Shown piece by piece: positions 50,047 through 62,884 of a stretch of DNA of 64,000 nt (the first letter of the stretch is position 1; the number at the start of each line of letters is the position of its first letter). A program made the position numbers and the translations under genes. Origin of the DNA: Castor canadensis (Eukaryota; Chordata; Mammalia; Rodentia; Castoridae); assembly GCF_047511655.1 (NCBI RefSeq), contig NC_133392.1, positions 28,568,001 through 28,632,000 of the forward strand, read 5' to 3'. The notes beneath the pieces were generated by a model. It worked only from the letters and a program-made list of their open reading frames with translations, was not told the origin of the DNA and made no database searches.

Positions 50047-51194
50047 TCACAACAGCATCACACATCACCCTGGCCAGTGCCTGGCCTGGCCTGAGGAAGG
50101 GTCCTCCCAGACTCCTTAGCTCCATCTTCACCAGTCTGGCCTGCATTCCTGTCCTTACCCAATTGCTGGAAGACATGGTTTCCTTCCTGTCAGCTCTGCA
50201 ATCCAACCTAATGAAGCTCTCAGGGACGCAGTCTGTTTCCTGTGCTGCTCAGTGCACCATCTGAACTGTGGCTTGAGTTTTGGTAGCAAGGATAGGGTGA
50301 CAAACCAAGTAGAGCACAGCATCTTTTCTCTTTCTTTGGGGATGGGGACTACCCTGGTGGCTGGTTGTCTACCTTACCCTCCTCAATCACACATATACAC
50401 CTCCTGGTACCAGGACCTCCTGGGTCGGAGGTCATTTTGGAGCTAGCTTTTCAACTGGAATCCTATAGTAGTCATCCTGAGTCAAGGAGGGGGTGGTAAT
50501 TTCCCCATATCCCAAACTAAAGAGAGTAGCCAGGGAAGGGCTGGGCCATAGGATTCGTGAGCCAAGTTCACCCCAACCAGCCAGGTGAGTTGCAAGCCAT
50601 GAGCCAACTCAGTTTTAACCAGCTTTTGCTAAGCCATTGCAGGCTGCCCCCCAGTGCTGGAAAGCTGCAGGGGGTGGCTTATATCCAAAGAATGCTAGGT
50701 AACCCAGGGGGATGAAGCAATCAGTGCCAGAGGATGCAGAGGAAGAGCCACCCCTTGAAGGTGGGGAAGCTGGGGAAGGAGTGACTGAGGAGGTGGAACT
50801 TGATGCAGATCTCCAAAGCAGAGTTAGGCTGAGTTCAGAGGCACAGAAGGCAGTTGAAAGGACACAGGCTGCAAGTGTCCACATAGCCTCAGGCTCATAA
50901 TTCAAGTTTTCTGTGCCTCAGTTCCTTAAACTATAAAATAAAGAGGCTGGACTATAGGATCACTAAAGACCTCTAACCCCAGGTGTTTTTTTTATAGAAG
51001 GAATCTCAGATAAACAAATGGGAGGGAAAGGTATTATACACAGGTGCTGGAGGAGGACAGAAGCATGGAAGCCAAGTAAGCAAGTAGTTTTGAGGGTTAA
51101 TGCCTAGACCAGTCATCCAGGAACAGTGGAGATATGTAAGAGAGGAAGAGGAAATAAGGCTGAAAATTTGGATGTGATGATGAAAACAGCTATT

Positions 51195-51400
51195 TTCCAC
51201 TAATTAAGCATCTGTTATATGCCAATATTGTATATAATCCATATTACTCATATATATTCTTATTAATTCTCAGAACAACCTCTAAAATAGATGCTGTTAC
51301 CCTCATTTTGCAGAATGAAAACCAAGGCCTGCAATGGTTAGGCAGCTTACTTAAAACTCACACTGCTGCTTAGAACAGAGTCCAAATTCAGTCTCCAAAG
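51195..51400 (-). mobile_element. MIR SINE relic
   Basis: Reverse MIR: 'taattaagcatctgttatat', 'ttaattctcagaacaacctc', 'accctcattttgcagaatga', then 'gcttagaacagagtccaaat'. Confidence 0.65.
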
Positions 51401-53329
51401 CCTAAATTATGTTGCTACTCCCAACATAGGAACCAGGCTTAGAGGGTCTGAAGCTATGAGAAATTTCTCAAGCTAGAGGGGACGTGTATAAACTGATTGT
51501 TCCTAGGAAGGCAATCACCAGGCATGATCTGATAAGGAGCTGGTCTCAGGAAATAAAAGGAAGAACCTGCAAGTATCTGTGGAGGCAGAATGGCCAGAAA
51601 CTGGCAACTAACTGGAGTCAACCATGGCTCTAAAACCTTGGTTCTGTGTCACTGGAAGCTTGGTGGTACATGTCATTGTCAGGAATAGGGTTACAGGGAG
51701 GGGACTGGTTTAGGAAGGAAGTGGTGATATTGGTCCTGGATATGCAGTAATGTGAGAGGACACAGCCAGGCATGAGCTGACCCAGCAAGAAGGGATTTAA
51801 GAAGGTTGTGTGGAGATGGATGAGAGGTGTCAGGAGTGGACATAGGCAGAACCTGTGCTGAGCAGGACACGTCACCTAAGTTGATGGAAAATAATGTTTT
51901 AAGATGATAATCTGCAGTGCCATCTGTGACATAAAGACTGAAGGGAATTGGGAATAAGAAGAGGTACACATTTGGGGATTAGGGCAGCCATTACTGACAG
52001 TGGGGAGAATAATCTCAGCCTTGTGGCTGAATAGAAGCAGGAACCAGGCAGACCAGGCAGGGTGCGTCTGGGAGCAAAGGGAGGCAATAAAAGGAGAGTG
52101 TTGTGTGGAGTAGAGGACTGACAGGTCAAGGAGTATACACAGGACACTCCAGGAGAGGAAAGATCTGGATATTTTTGTGGATTGATAAGGGAGAACCAGT
52201 GAAGAGGGACAGACTAAAGTTGCCAGAGAGACTGGATGACAGAGAACAGGGCAGAACAATTGGGGAGTGGAGTGGAAGGCACACAGAGGAGTTAGCTAGA
52301 TATAACAAAAGCTTCAAAAAGGAGCTTTTATGACTGTTAGTTCTCAGCATAGCAGAAGATAAGTTGAAGAGCTGAGGAGAAGGTTGGGAGCCTGATCACC
52401 ATGGGAAAGATCAGACAACAGCTGGGGGCACTATAGACTCATGTACAAAAAAGATCTAGAAGAATGTTGAGCAGCTCAGAAAAGCTGTTCCTGATTCATT
52501 GTAGTACAAGCTTCTAGGGTCTCATGGGGCCTGTGGTGGCTCTGTTTGAGGGCTGATAGGCTCTGGACTACGGAGCCCAGGGCCAGGGCTGGGAGAGACA
52601 GATAACTGGACGGGCGGGTGGAGTTTCTGTCTTTGTTACCCATGGCCTCTGACCCCTGGGGCATGGTACAGATTTAGTGGAGGCAGCAAGTGATGGAAAA
52701 TCACTACTCCCTGACAGCAGCTTGGTGGTGCAAGGGAGAGGAGTTGGGCAGGGTGCCTGCTGCAAGTTACTAATGCTGCTGGTGTCCATCCATGACCCGA
52801 GGCAGGAGGCACTTGCTAGAACCCTGAACTAATCACAGAGAATTTAAGAACTAGAGTCATGGAGACCTGATGGCCATCTAGTGCCCATCCTGTATACAAC
52901 CCAACAGCTCATAGGAACACTGTTAGGGAATGAAACATGAAGTAAAGCAATTGTGTGGGATGACTGCCTAAGACTGTTTCCCTGTTACTCTTCCTCATCC
53001 TCCAATTCTTTTTCCTTCTTGGCCCCACACACTAGCCAGACACATCTGTGTTCTCCATGGCCCCAGGCAGGTTTGGCCTAGAAGGTTAAGTCCTCAGATG
53101 TGGATCCTCAGAGAGTGCAGTTGAAGACCACAACTCTGCTTGGGAACTAGGAGGTGTCAGTTCTCATTTTCACGGAGAGACAGGGCACTGCTCCCTACTT
53201 CCTTCACTAGCAAGCTTTCCTACACAGGATGCTCTCTCTTCTCTCATTTCAGATGAGGGTTCACCTTCCCTGGGCTTTGCCCTGTGCCCAGTATGGAGAC
53301 TTTCAGGCTCTTTCACACGCACAAGGGTG

Positions 53330-53550
53330 TAAGCATAGTAAAGAAAATTAGGGTTATGGGCTCAGTCTGCCTGAGCTGGAATCCTAGCTCTTACTTACTG
53401 CCTGGGAAACCCTTGGCAGTTTCTTACTCCCTTATCTGTAAAATAAAATACTACTACTATGCACTTCCCAGGACTGCAGTGAGATAATCCATGTAAAGTG
53501 ATTAGTATGATGGTTGGCTCAATAAATGCTGGCGACAGTAATAATGCTCA
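53330..53550 (+). mobile_element. MIR SINE relic
   Basis: A nearly full-length forward MIR: 'gctcagtctgcctgagctgg', 'aatcctagctcttacttact', 'ttatctgtaaaataaaatac', 'gactgcagtgagataatcca' and 'ggttggctcaataaatgctg'. It is one of the best preserved in the window. Confidence 0.8.
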
Positions 53551-54219
53551 CTGGTAATATTATTCCTGTGGGTGATCTCTAGGCTCAGCTGCTTTCAATT
53601 TAGGGGTTGAGGTAGGAATAGGCAAGGGTGCCTCCCCATTCAATATGCCCCAGCCTGGTCCATGCAGGTGCTACTGGGGAAAAACATGGAGAAGACAGGA
53701 AACTGCAGTAGCAGGGGTTGCAGGCTAACCTCAAAAGAGGTTGTGTCGGAAACACTCTCAGGAAGACTTGGGATTGGACCAATCCCCACCCAGGGGCACT
53801 GGGAAGAATCCACAGAAGACCCAAGAGATGGCAAGGAGGTGGGTGTTGTGACAGAGCTTTAGAGCAAAGGATGACGAGGCAGGTGGCAATGTCAATTCCT
53901 CTTTGGTTAAATTCCCAGGATGCCCCCATTTTTCACCACCTTAGAGATGGAAACATTTTCATGGGCTTTGTGCATCTGAATGGAAGGCCTGAGTTGAGTC
54001 CCCCAGCAACTCCAACAGACAGAGAGGAGCTCTCAACCTCTGAAGAAAGCCCTGGGAAGACTCAGATGCCACTTCTCCTTCCACCCCTCTTCCTTTCTCT
54101 CCTTTTTCTCTCATTGTTTTCCTCTGTCTTTCTCTCTCATTTTTTTCTGCCCCTCACTCCATCTCTCTCTCTTTGTCCATCTGTCCATCTCCTTGCACCC
54201 TGAAGTACCACTGTGGCTG

Positions 54220-54575
54220 TGTGAGTTTATTGATTCATGGGAGCTAGGGGGAAACAGGAGGCAGGGCTGGGGTGCAGGCTCTGGGATGGAAATAGAAGGC
54301 TATAAATTATTTGTGACAGGAAAGCAATAGTGGCAGTGCTGAGCACAAGTCCTGTGTCACTATTAGATTCCTTTTAGCCTGATGACACTGTAAAAAAGGT
54401 TAAGTGTCTGCTGGAATCGTACACCTGGGGGGCCGGGGCAGCCTGGGAGCAGAACAAGCCACTGAGAGCAGGTATATCAATTCACCAGGCCAATAATATT
54501 CCTCTCATTGATCGCCACGCAAAGTTCAAAAATCTCATTACAGCCAGGCAGACCGGGAACTTTTTACAAATCAAT
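54220..54575. promoter_or_regulatory. Candidate conserved enhancer in intron 3
   Basis: A repeat-free block with GTTTATTGATTCATGG, CTATAAATTATTTGTG, ATATCAATTCACC, GGCCAATAATATTCC, TCATTGATCGCC and CAAATCAATAG. It carries repeated ATTGAT/ATCAAT cores (HNF6/CUT or PBX type). Conservation is inferred. Confidence 0.42.
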
Positions 54576-54889
54576 AGAATGATATAATGTATGTATACTT
54601 AGTACAAATGTATCTATTCATCTATCCATCCATCCACGGTCTGCCTCAGGGTTTCCAAGTTAACCTACATCATATTATGTTATGTTATGTATGATTTTAT
54701 ATTGTCTTATAGTATATGGTAATAAATGGTGTGCAAAAACTCCCCGAGGTAGAGACAAGAAGAGGCCCTATTAGCAATGAAGTGGCCTTGGGCAGCTCAC
54801 CTTGGAGAGAGTGAGGTGGCAGCATTTCCAGTCCTAGGCTGGTCAGGATTTCTAGGAGCCGTGCTTCCTCGGCAGCAGCAATGGTAATA

Positions 54890-55090
54890 AAAACCACTGT
54901 CTACTAAGTATTTCCTGTATGTTAGGCAATGTTCTAAGTACTTTAAACAAGTAGTTCTCTTAATTCTCACAACAACCCATTTTGCAGAATTGGGCATATT
55001 GTAATTCGCCTGAGGTCATTCATTTTATTAATGGCAAATGTGGGATTTCAATTCAAGTAGACTCCATGTACTCCTGTGCTTATAAGTTCA
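54890..55090 (-). mobile_element. MIR SINE relic
   Basis: Reverse MIR: 'tactaagtatttcctgtatg', 'taattctcacaacaacccat', 'attcgcctgaggtcattcat'. Confidence 0.6.
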
Positions 55091-55446
55091 ATCACTAAGC
55101 TATACTGCTTTCAGAGAGTCAGTCAAAAACCCAGAATCTACACTCCTGGATACCATGTCCACTTGCACATTCTGAGAAATGAAGGGTAAGGGGCTCCCCT
55201 GAACCTCAGTGTTCCTCATTAGAAAATGGGAGTAATAACATTTTTTTTTTGGAACCAGTGAGTGACAACGTGTATGGGGGATTTCCAAGCATGTACCTAT
55301 GAGATTCTGTCTAGCTACCTGGAATAGATGACCTTCCCAATTTTGTAATTACTTCCCAGAAGAATAGCATATTGGCCCCAAGCCTGGACATATCACTGGT
55401 TTGCTAAAAGGGCCTTAGAAGCAAGATGTCAAGAATCTACATACAT

Positions 55447-55657
55447 GGGCTGTGAGTGTGGCCCAAGTGGTAGAGCACTTGCCTAGCAAGTATGAGGCCC
55501 TGAGTTCAAAACCCCAGAACGGACGATACATATAAATAAATATTGGCCGTATGTGTGGCTCAAGTGGTAGAGAGCCTGCCTAGCAAGTGTGAAGCCCTGA
55601 GTTCAAACCCCAGTACCACACAAATAAATAAATAAATAATAAATAAAATAAATAAAT
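55447..55657 (+). mobile_element. Two tandem ID-like SINEs with (AAAT)n tail
   Basis: Two forward copies (about 55447-55525 and 55548-55620) each contain 'aagtggtagag', a GCCTAGCAAG segment and 'ccctgagttcaaa'. Both have AAAT-rich tails; the second ends in a longer (AAAT)n run. They may be separate insertions or a local duplication. Confidence 0.85.
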
Positions 55658-58179
55658 CTCAACAATCTACATACATGTGTAAATCAGCTTTAGTTGCTCT
55701 AGAGCTTGAAAACAAAAAACAAAACAAAACAAAAAAACTTTAACCCCTGGTATAGGGAGTCTTTCCTGATCTGGCAAATCAAAGCATAGCAAATGTTATA
55801 GGCTAGCTGTCCCTTTTGCCCACTGAGCCAGGTAAGTGGTAGGTGGACCTCTGCCAGTGACTTCAAACTGCCTGGGTATTCTAAACAGGATAATTCTAGA
55901 GAATAAAATTATATTTGCTTTAGCAAAAGATATTTTGCCCTGAAAATGTAGGTAATTGCTTTAGCTCAAGTCTTTGAGAGCTGTCAGTATCAGGCATGTA
56001 AGCCTGGCTTAGCCCTGAGGCAAGTCAGCAACACAGACTTTTCTCAGCAGATCCTCAAGTGAGATGTCATAGATCACCCAGGAAGTCTTTACCTGTCCTG
56101 AAAATGGTGCCTACTCCTGAGAACTGGAATCTCCCCTCTGCACATCCTAGGAACTGAAGAGGGGAAATTTAGTTTCTCCTTCCTATAGGAAGCAGCAGCT
56201 GTTCTGCTCATGGCCTCCTCATGAGGTACTCAGTATACACCCTCTTTCTCTAGGCTCAGTCTCTGCAGTTTGTGCAGTTTAGAGGTATTGCCCAAGCCTT
56301 GTAGGTTTCAGTTTGGACAACTGCCACATGTCAGGGCTCTGTGCACGAGAACGCCACGGAGGTCAGGCCATTCTTCAGAGCTGGGGGCAGGCCCTTCCAT
56401 TCTGGCTGTAACAGAAAACAGCTGGAACACACAGGTTCCAGGTTGCCAGGGCTCCTCCCAAATGTGTCAAGAGGCTTTTTCATCACCTCTCAAAAAAGTC
56501 ATAATTAAGCTCCAAAAAATGAGAACCCTACCAAAAAGTTTACAGAAGGGTGACCCCAGATTATGGCCCTTGAAACACCTGCACTAGATCTCCTAGGATA
56601 GCTGCTAAAATGCACATCGCTGGGTACCTCCTCAGACCTGAATTAGAATTTCTAAACTCTCTACTATTTGAGAAGAGAAGCTTAAGTCAAGTCGTGAGAG
56701 AACCATCTGCTGGTTATCCAGGGGGTCCATGAAAGAATTGGGAGGAAATCTTAGTGAGTGAGGAAAGTTCCTTACTCATACTCCATGGATCCACCTTTCT
56801 CGCCATCTATTAATCTGGACTCTGACTGACACAAGCTCCAAATTCAAGAAGCTATCAGTTCCTCTGTGAAAACTAAGCTCCAGGTTAAAAATAAAATCAT
56901 TTCAAAATGGTTTTTGCACATGCCAGGATGGTAGATTCTCAGTGGTTTCCTAGATACCACACACATATCTGCTGCATCAACCTTCTAGGACTGACATTAA
57001 GGGTGGCAATCCTTATGCCACGTGTCCCTGGGAGCCCAGGCCAAAGACAATTTACCAGGGTAGATGGGCCATGGGGCTGGCCCAAGGGGGCAATAGTGAT
57101 GGTTTATATGATGAATGATAAGCATATGGATTGATTTAACTTCAAGATATGCATTGGTTTAAAAATTAAGGGGCAATGTGTTTAACTAACCATTTGGAAA
57201 CCAGTCTGCAGTGCATGCCAAGCCCAGAGCGTGACCAGACTAGCTCCTCTTGTCACCGGCCCTGCTCTCATCTGTCAGGGCTTCCAGCTAGAGCTGGGTT
57301 TACCAGCTGTCCAGCCATGGTCCTGCTTTAGAGACTCTAGGGGCTAGGGGACTGCCCAATATAGTGGTGAATGGGTGCTGCTATAGATTCACTGCTGGGA
57401 CCAAGTCTCCCACTCTGAGTCTCTCCATTCTCCTTCTCCCTCCACAGGTGTTCCCACCTCCCTCTGAGGACAGAAGGAAGCCTGGAGGGACATCCACCTT
57501 GGCAGCAGCTGATGTAGAGCCTGCTAGTGACTGCCTGGCCTCCCTGACTCTCTAGCCCTTGCCAACTCTCACCTAGTTCCTTGGGGGTTCAAAAATAATC
57601 CATCAGTCTCCGTCTCCTCCTGAAAGAATGTGATATGGCTAACCCCTTCCTGTTACAGACAGGATAAATCCAGAATCCTCAGCCTGGCCTTCACTCTTGC
57701 TTTCCCCTAGTTTTCCAATCTATTTCTCTCTGCTCCCCATTCCCCTCCAGGGTCCAGCAAAGAGCTGAAACCTTTCTTTGCTTACTCAGTTCACACTGAG
57801 TCCTCCCCTGGACTTTGAGCTCTACAAGGGCAGTAATAAAAGTATCATGCTCTAAAGCATTGATCCAAGATTTATAATAGTCGATGTATTTATCAAAACT
57901 GACTTGAAATCTGCCAAGTTATGCCTACATCTGTTAATCATGTAAGTCACAGTGAGACTCTACATCTGTCACTGGTCACTTCTCAGAGTGTTTGAGATTC
58001 TCACATCACAACTGCGTTTTTATATCGGTCCATGTACCAGTATTGATGTGCATAAATGTGCATTTGTATACCTGTGTATCTCTGTCTTGGCCAGGATGGG
58101 GTGAGGGTGGGGGGTGGAAATGAGAGAATTATTAAATGCCAAGTAGATGTGCAATAAATTCCATTGATTTTATAAACTC

Positions 58180-58770
58180 CAACTTGTCTTCAGTCTCCTT
58201 CCATTCTTTATCCTGGGGGCATTGCAACAAAAACCTATTTTAAATACCTTGGCTTCCCTTCCTCCCCCTCCCCAAAAAAGTGTCAATATTTTATTTGGAT
58301 TTTTAACTTCGCTCCATAACAGTTGTTTGACCTCCTGACTCGTGCCAGTCACATAAATTCTGGGACTTTATTCAGGAGCCATGTTCCTGCTATTGAATAA
58401 GCAATTTGGGAGGGTGAATTAATGACTTGTGCTGTTGCTGGAAAGTCCCTGAAGAAATATTAAAATTGCTTGCAGACTGAATCGATACTCAGTGAACACC
58501 CAGCAAGAGGGCTTCGGCTCGGGAATGGCCACAGAAGGCAGGAGTCAGAGGGGAATTCCTGCACCCAAATTGGCGAGCCACCCAGTGCCCCCATCCCTTG
58601 CCATTCACTCCATTCCTGGAGCTCTGTCATTTTTAGTAACAGCAAAGTCTTATTAAATCCCAACCAAGATAGAGCTGATTTGTTCTGTCTCGAGAAGCAG
58701 GCTCAGGGGACAGTTTACTCTCTTACTAGCAACCAGAGCCCTGAGGCCTTATCAGAGGTGATGGGTTAGA
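58180..58770. promoter_or_regulatory. Candidate conserved enhancer in intron 3
   Basis: Nearly 600 repeat-free bases contain GTCAATATTTTATTTGG, GGGTGAATTAATGACTTG, GAAATATTAAAATTGC, GAATCGATACTC, CAAATTGGCGAGCC and CTTATTAAATCCC. The quality resembles 21355-21965. Enhancer function is an inference. Confidence 0.45.
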
Positions 58771-58979
58771 CACATCCACCTGCTGGAGAGATGGGACAGT
58801 GCTGCTGTTTTTTGGCAGCTTCGCTGAGCTTAGGGACACTGCAGCTGTGACCATTTTCTGCAGGGTGTGCAGCAGGGTTGGGTGTTGCAATGCCAGCTCT
58901 ACTTCTATATTTCTCTGACCAATATTTACCACTGCTCCTGATTTCAGCCTTTGTGTACAGATGACCTGGGGGATGGAGA

Positions 58980-59420
58980 AGTTTGAATTGTGCTCTGTGT
59001 TACCATGTATCACATTGTGTTGGCTGTATGGACGCATTCTGGCAGCTGGCTTTAGTTTTGCTACTTGATGTTTTGTGGTATTGTTATGGAGGCGACAGTA
59101 CTTTGTGTAACAGTGAGTTAGAGGAATTTGAGTATTGTTCTGTGGCAGTGTCTGTGTTTCTGATTTGAATTATTGTGTTCAGTGATCATATCTGCATCTC
59201 TTTATTTGTAATGTACGTCTCAGAGATTAGGTTAATGGGTGTCTCCTTGGTATTGTGGGTTGAGTAATGACGTTGGAACTGGGTGGTGGTTGTGCAATTC
59301 AGTAATTGCTTTAATTGCCTTCACTGTGTGGTTGGGAGTGAGAGGGCCCATCCTTTGGCTTTTTAAACTTCCTCCGGCCTGGTCATTTGCACTGCTTCTT
59401 TCCAGAGAGGAGATTCTGGA
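58980..59420. promoter_or_regulatory. Possible conserved T/G-rich element in intron 3
   Basis: This T/G-rich, repeat-free block has many TTGTG, ATTGTG and TATTGT steps, plus CAGTAATTGC, CTTTAATTGCC and TGAGTAATGACG. It may be conserved regulatory sequence, or a very old unrecognised repeat. Confidence 0.3.
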
Positions 59421-59929
59421 GATGTAGAACAAATCTTTTCTTGATGATCACGTGTAAATTTTGTTCTTCTTGGAAGCAAATGGCCTCTGCTTCACTGAAT
59501 AGTTCTGACTTCACCACACTGGTTCAGATCTTGGTGCCACCCTCCCTACATCTGCCTGATCTGGAGAAGGAAGCTCCCAGGCCAAGCCCTATGACTGTCC
59601 AAAGACTAGATCCCAGCTGGAGCTAGGGGAGGATGGATGAGGAAAAACACCCCAGTCCTATTGGGAATAACAACATTAACTCTAGCTCCAAAAATCCCTG
59701 TTCCTCCCCATGCTGGCATCTTCTTCCTTCCCAGTGTCTCCAGAGGCTGTAACTCAACAAGAGCCTGCACTGAGAGGTACTCACCATGTACTAGGTGGGA
59801 CCCTCTGCTAGGGTGAAGGTCTTTGTCCTGAGCTTGTAAGTAAATGAATAAAACCCCAGTGGGGCATAAGACTGCCAAATATACAGACTTTCCCAATGTC
59901 CTTCCCTACTCTTCCTATGATCCAAAGTA

Positions 59930-60165
59930 GATAGGAACTGTGGCAGAATGGATAAGCACACGGGTTTTACAGCCAGTACTGCACAGGTCCAAATCCTACT
60001 TCTATTTAGCTTGTGACTTGTACTCCGTTATCTCATCTATAAACAACTTGGGAAAGCCCTATGGAGTTGTTCATGGATGAGAATAAACATGGATGAGGCT
60101 TAAATCAATTAGCACATGTAACATGCTTATAATAGTTCTTACTGCAGTAAGATCTGGATAGCTAT
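59930..60165 (+). mobile_element. MIR SINE relic
   Basis: Forward MIR: 'ggcagaatggataagcacac', 'cacaggtccaaatcctactt', 'gcttgtgacttgtactccgt', 'tatctcatctataaacaact', 'taaatcaattagcacatgta'. Confidence 0.7.
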
Positions 60166-60297
60166 GATTGTGGTAATGATGATGATGAATACAAGGGCTT
60201 CCTGGGTAAAGCAGCCGTAAGACTGGCCAATGCATGAGTACAAACATGTCTGCAAGTGAGCTACTAGATGTACAATCCTAACAGAAAATCAAGGGGT

Positions 60298-60350
60298 ATG
60301 TGTGTGTGTGTGTGTGTGTGTGCATGTGTGTGTGTGTGTGTGTGTGTGTT
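60298..60350. repeat. (TG)n microsatellite
   Basis: Two TG runs separated by a single CATG step, about 50 bases in total. Confidence 0.92.
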
Positions 60351-60433
60351 GAGCAGAGAAGTGCAAAAGTTACAGTCAGGTAGTTCCCTCCTTGGCTTCT
60401 GATCATTTGGGCACTGTAAGGGCTGGGGATTTT

Positions 60434-60664
60434 TCTCTTTTTTTGGTAGGACTGGTGTTTGAACTCAGGGCTTCATGCTTGCAAAGCAGGCACTTATAAA
60501 GCAGGTACTCTACTGCTTGAGCCACACCTCCAGTCCATTTTTTTTCTGGTATTTTGGAGATGGGGTCTTGTGAACTATTTGCCCAGGCTGTCCTTGAAAT
60601 ATGATCCTTCCAATCTCAACCTCCCAAGTAACTAGGACTATAGGTATGAGCCACCACTGTCCAT
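60434..60664 (-). mobile_element. B1-like / ID-like dimeric SINE
   Basis: Reverse orientation: B1-like unit ('cctatagtcctagttacttg', 'ggacagcctgggcaaatagt'), then an ID-like unit ('tggctcaagcagtagagtac') carrying a short internal duplication of 'aagcaggcac'/'aagcaggtac', then an A-rich tail. Confidence 0.8.
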
Positions 60665-60762
60665 CTATACTCTGAGGTAGCATCCAGCCCTGTGATGATG
60701 AATAGTCAAAAAGGAAGATGGCAGCCCTTGTCAAGGTTTTACACTTATTTTAACCTTCAATG

Positions 60763-60862
60763 TTGGGAGGATGGCTCAAGTGGGTAAAGCACATGCCTAG
60801 CAAGAGCAAGGCCCTGAGTTCAAACCCCAGTGCCACAAAAAACAAACAAACAAACAAACAAA
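60763..60862 (+). mobile_element. ID-like SINE with (AAAC)n tail
   Basis: Forward copy: 'gatggctcaagtgggtaaag', 'cacatgcctagcaagagcaa', 'ccctgagttcaaaccccagt', then an AAAC run. Confidence 0.88.
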
Positions 60863-60884
60863 CCAACAACAATGACAAAAACCC

Positions 60885-61197
60885 TTTGAGCCAAGCAGTG
60901 GCTCACATCCATAATCCCAGTTACTCAGAAGGTATAGATAGGGAGGACCATGGTTCCAGTCCAGCCCAGGCAAAAAAGTTAGTGACACCCCCATCTCAAC
61001 AAAACAATCTGGGTATGGTGGTATATGTCTGTCATCCCAGGTAGGCAGGTTGGAAGATCACAGTTTGACGTTAGTCCTGGGAAAAAGTGAGACCCTATCT
61101 GAAAAATAACTTAAAATTTGAAAAGGCTAGAGGTATGGTTCAAGTGATAGAACACTTGTCTAGCAAACACAAAGTCCTGGGTTCAACCTCAAATAAG
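60885..61197 (+). mobile_element. Trimeric SINE (B1-like, B1-like, ID-like)
   Basis: Two B1-like units ('gtggctcacatccataatcc' and 'ggtatggtggtatatgtctg') are followed by an ID-like unit ('tatggttcaagtgatagaac', 'agtcctgggttcaacctcaa'). Confidence 0.8.
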
Positions 61198-61280
61198 GAA
61201 AAAAACAAAACAAAACCAAACCACTGAAAATTATTGAGTGCTCAAGATTCCATTTAGTTCATTAAAAAAAAATTCCTATT

Positions 61281-61490
61281 AGGGCTGGGTATTGTGGCCT
61301 ACATCTATAATCCCAGCTACTCACGAGGCAGGAGGACTACAGTCTAAGGTTAGCTCTGGGCAAAATCACCAGACCCTACCTGAAAAACCAAACTAAAGAA
61401 AAAAGAGCTGGGGGTGTGGCTCAAGTGGTAGAGCACTTGCTTAGCAAGCACTAAACACTGAATTTAAACCCTAATAACACAAAACAAAAC
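61281..61490 (+). mobile_element. B1-like / ID-like dimeric SINE
   Basis: Forward dimer: 'gggctgggtattgtggccta', 'ataatcccagctactcacga', a linker of AAACC/AAAG units, then 'ggggtgtggctcaagtggta', 'gagcacttgcttagcaagca' and an AAAAC-rich tail. Confidence 0.85.
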
Positions 61491-61852
61491 AAAAACAGAA
61501 ACTTTCTAATAAAAAATTCTGGATCTTTACTACATATATGTCTGCTAAGTGAGTGGGAGGCAATCGCGTGTGGATCTTTGGAAGTTCATTAAGGTGAGCA
61601 TGATTCTGAACTAAGCCAAAGGGGCAGGGAGAACTTGAGGCAAGCCTGTGTCCAGGCCTCAGCCTCATTCCATGTGACTTCCCACAGAGATGGCATACAT
61701 ACCATCCTGAGCTTGGGAACTTTATTATTTTTTTATTTGCTTTTGGTGTGAATAGAAAAATTGATTGCTACCCATTTTCTTTGAGCCATTGCACCAAATA
61801 GATTAAGCCCAAAGTAAATTTCATTTATTCAAATTTTGTCTGAAAATCTCAG

Positions 61853-62152
61853 CTGGGCAGATGGCTCAAGCCTGTAATCCTAGCTACTTTGGAAGAGGCA
61901 GAGGTCAGGACAATCACAGTTCAGGGCCATCCTAGGCCTTAACCAATGGCTGGGCACAGAGGCATGTGCCTGTCATCCCAAGCAATGCAGAGATAACAGT
62001 GTTCCAGGCTGGCCTGGGCCTAAAGTAAGACCCTATCTCAAACATAATCAACACAAAAATGGCTGGTAGTGTGGTTCAAGTGGTAGAGCACATGCCAAGC
62101 AAGCACCAGGCCCTGAGTTCAACAATCTCCTCCTCTGTCCAGTACCACCAAA
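61853..62152 (+). mobile_element. Trimeric SINE (B1-like, B1-like, ID-like)
   Basis: Forward order: 'cagatggctcaagcctgtaa' unit, 'ctgggcacagaggcatgtgc' unit, then the ID-like 'gtgtggttcaagtggtagag' unit. A short C/T insertion interrupts the ID-like end before 'ccagtaccacca'. Confidence 0.8.
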
Positions 62153-62525
62153 AAATCTTCCATCAATTTCTCATGCTTCCTGGGAATACCCAGATATGCA
62201 AGAACAACAGCTGATGGATTTGGCTTAAATTTGCTCCCTGTCCTCTCCTCATCCTTGTCTTATCTCCACTTTCTCTCCTCTCTTCCCCTCTTCTTCCTGT
62301 TTACCTCTCTTTTCTCTCCCCTCCATGGCATTTAAGAACCAGAAGAACCTTCAAACCCATCACACATGGACTTTCCCCTACTACTATTTCATTTTATCTT
62401 TTTAAAAAACTGACAAATGCAAAGCACCACAACCTATGAAAATGCCATGAAGCCTGGAAAATGCCAACCTTCAACAACTCAAGGAACAATAGGCTCATCT
62501 CAGAGGAGGAGTGTGCACTTGTACA

Positions 62526-62526
62526 C

Positions 62527-62557
<31 letters not shown>

Positions 62558-62562
62558 CCATG
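62526..62562. repeat. (CA)n microsatellite
   Basis: About 15 CA units, perfect apart from the right end. Confidence 0.9.
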
Positions 62563-62884
62563 CACACAGAGGCTGGACTCCAAAGTGGACAAAGGGGGCA
62601 ATTAACTTACTAATTTTGTTTGGTGGTAGAGAACTGAGTCACAGAGAGGTTTTTTTTGTTTTGTTTTGTTTTCCAGAAAATGCACAGAGCATATTCTTTT
62701 CCTAAATCCAGCTAGGCTCACAGGACACCATAGCTCTCACTGGCATACATGATATACCATCCTGCTCATAGAGTATCTTTTGGCTCTTCAAGCTTTCTCC
62801 TTTAGAAGATTTTCGTGTTTATGCACACAGAAACCAGAACACACATGCATTGACATAGACACATAATAAGAAACACACACTTGA

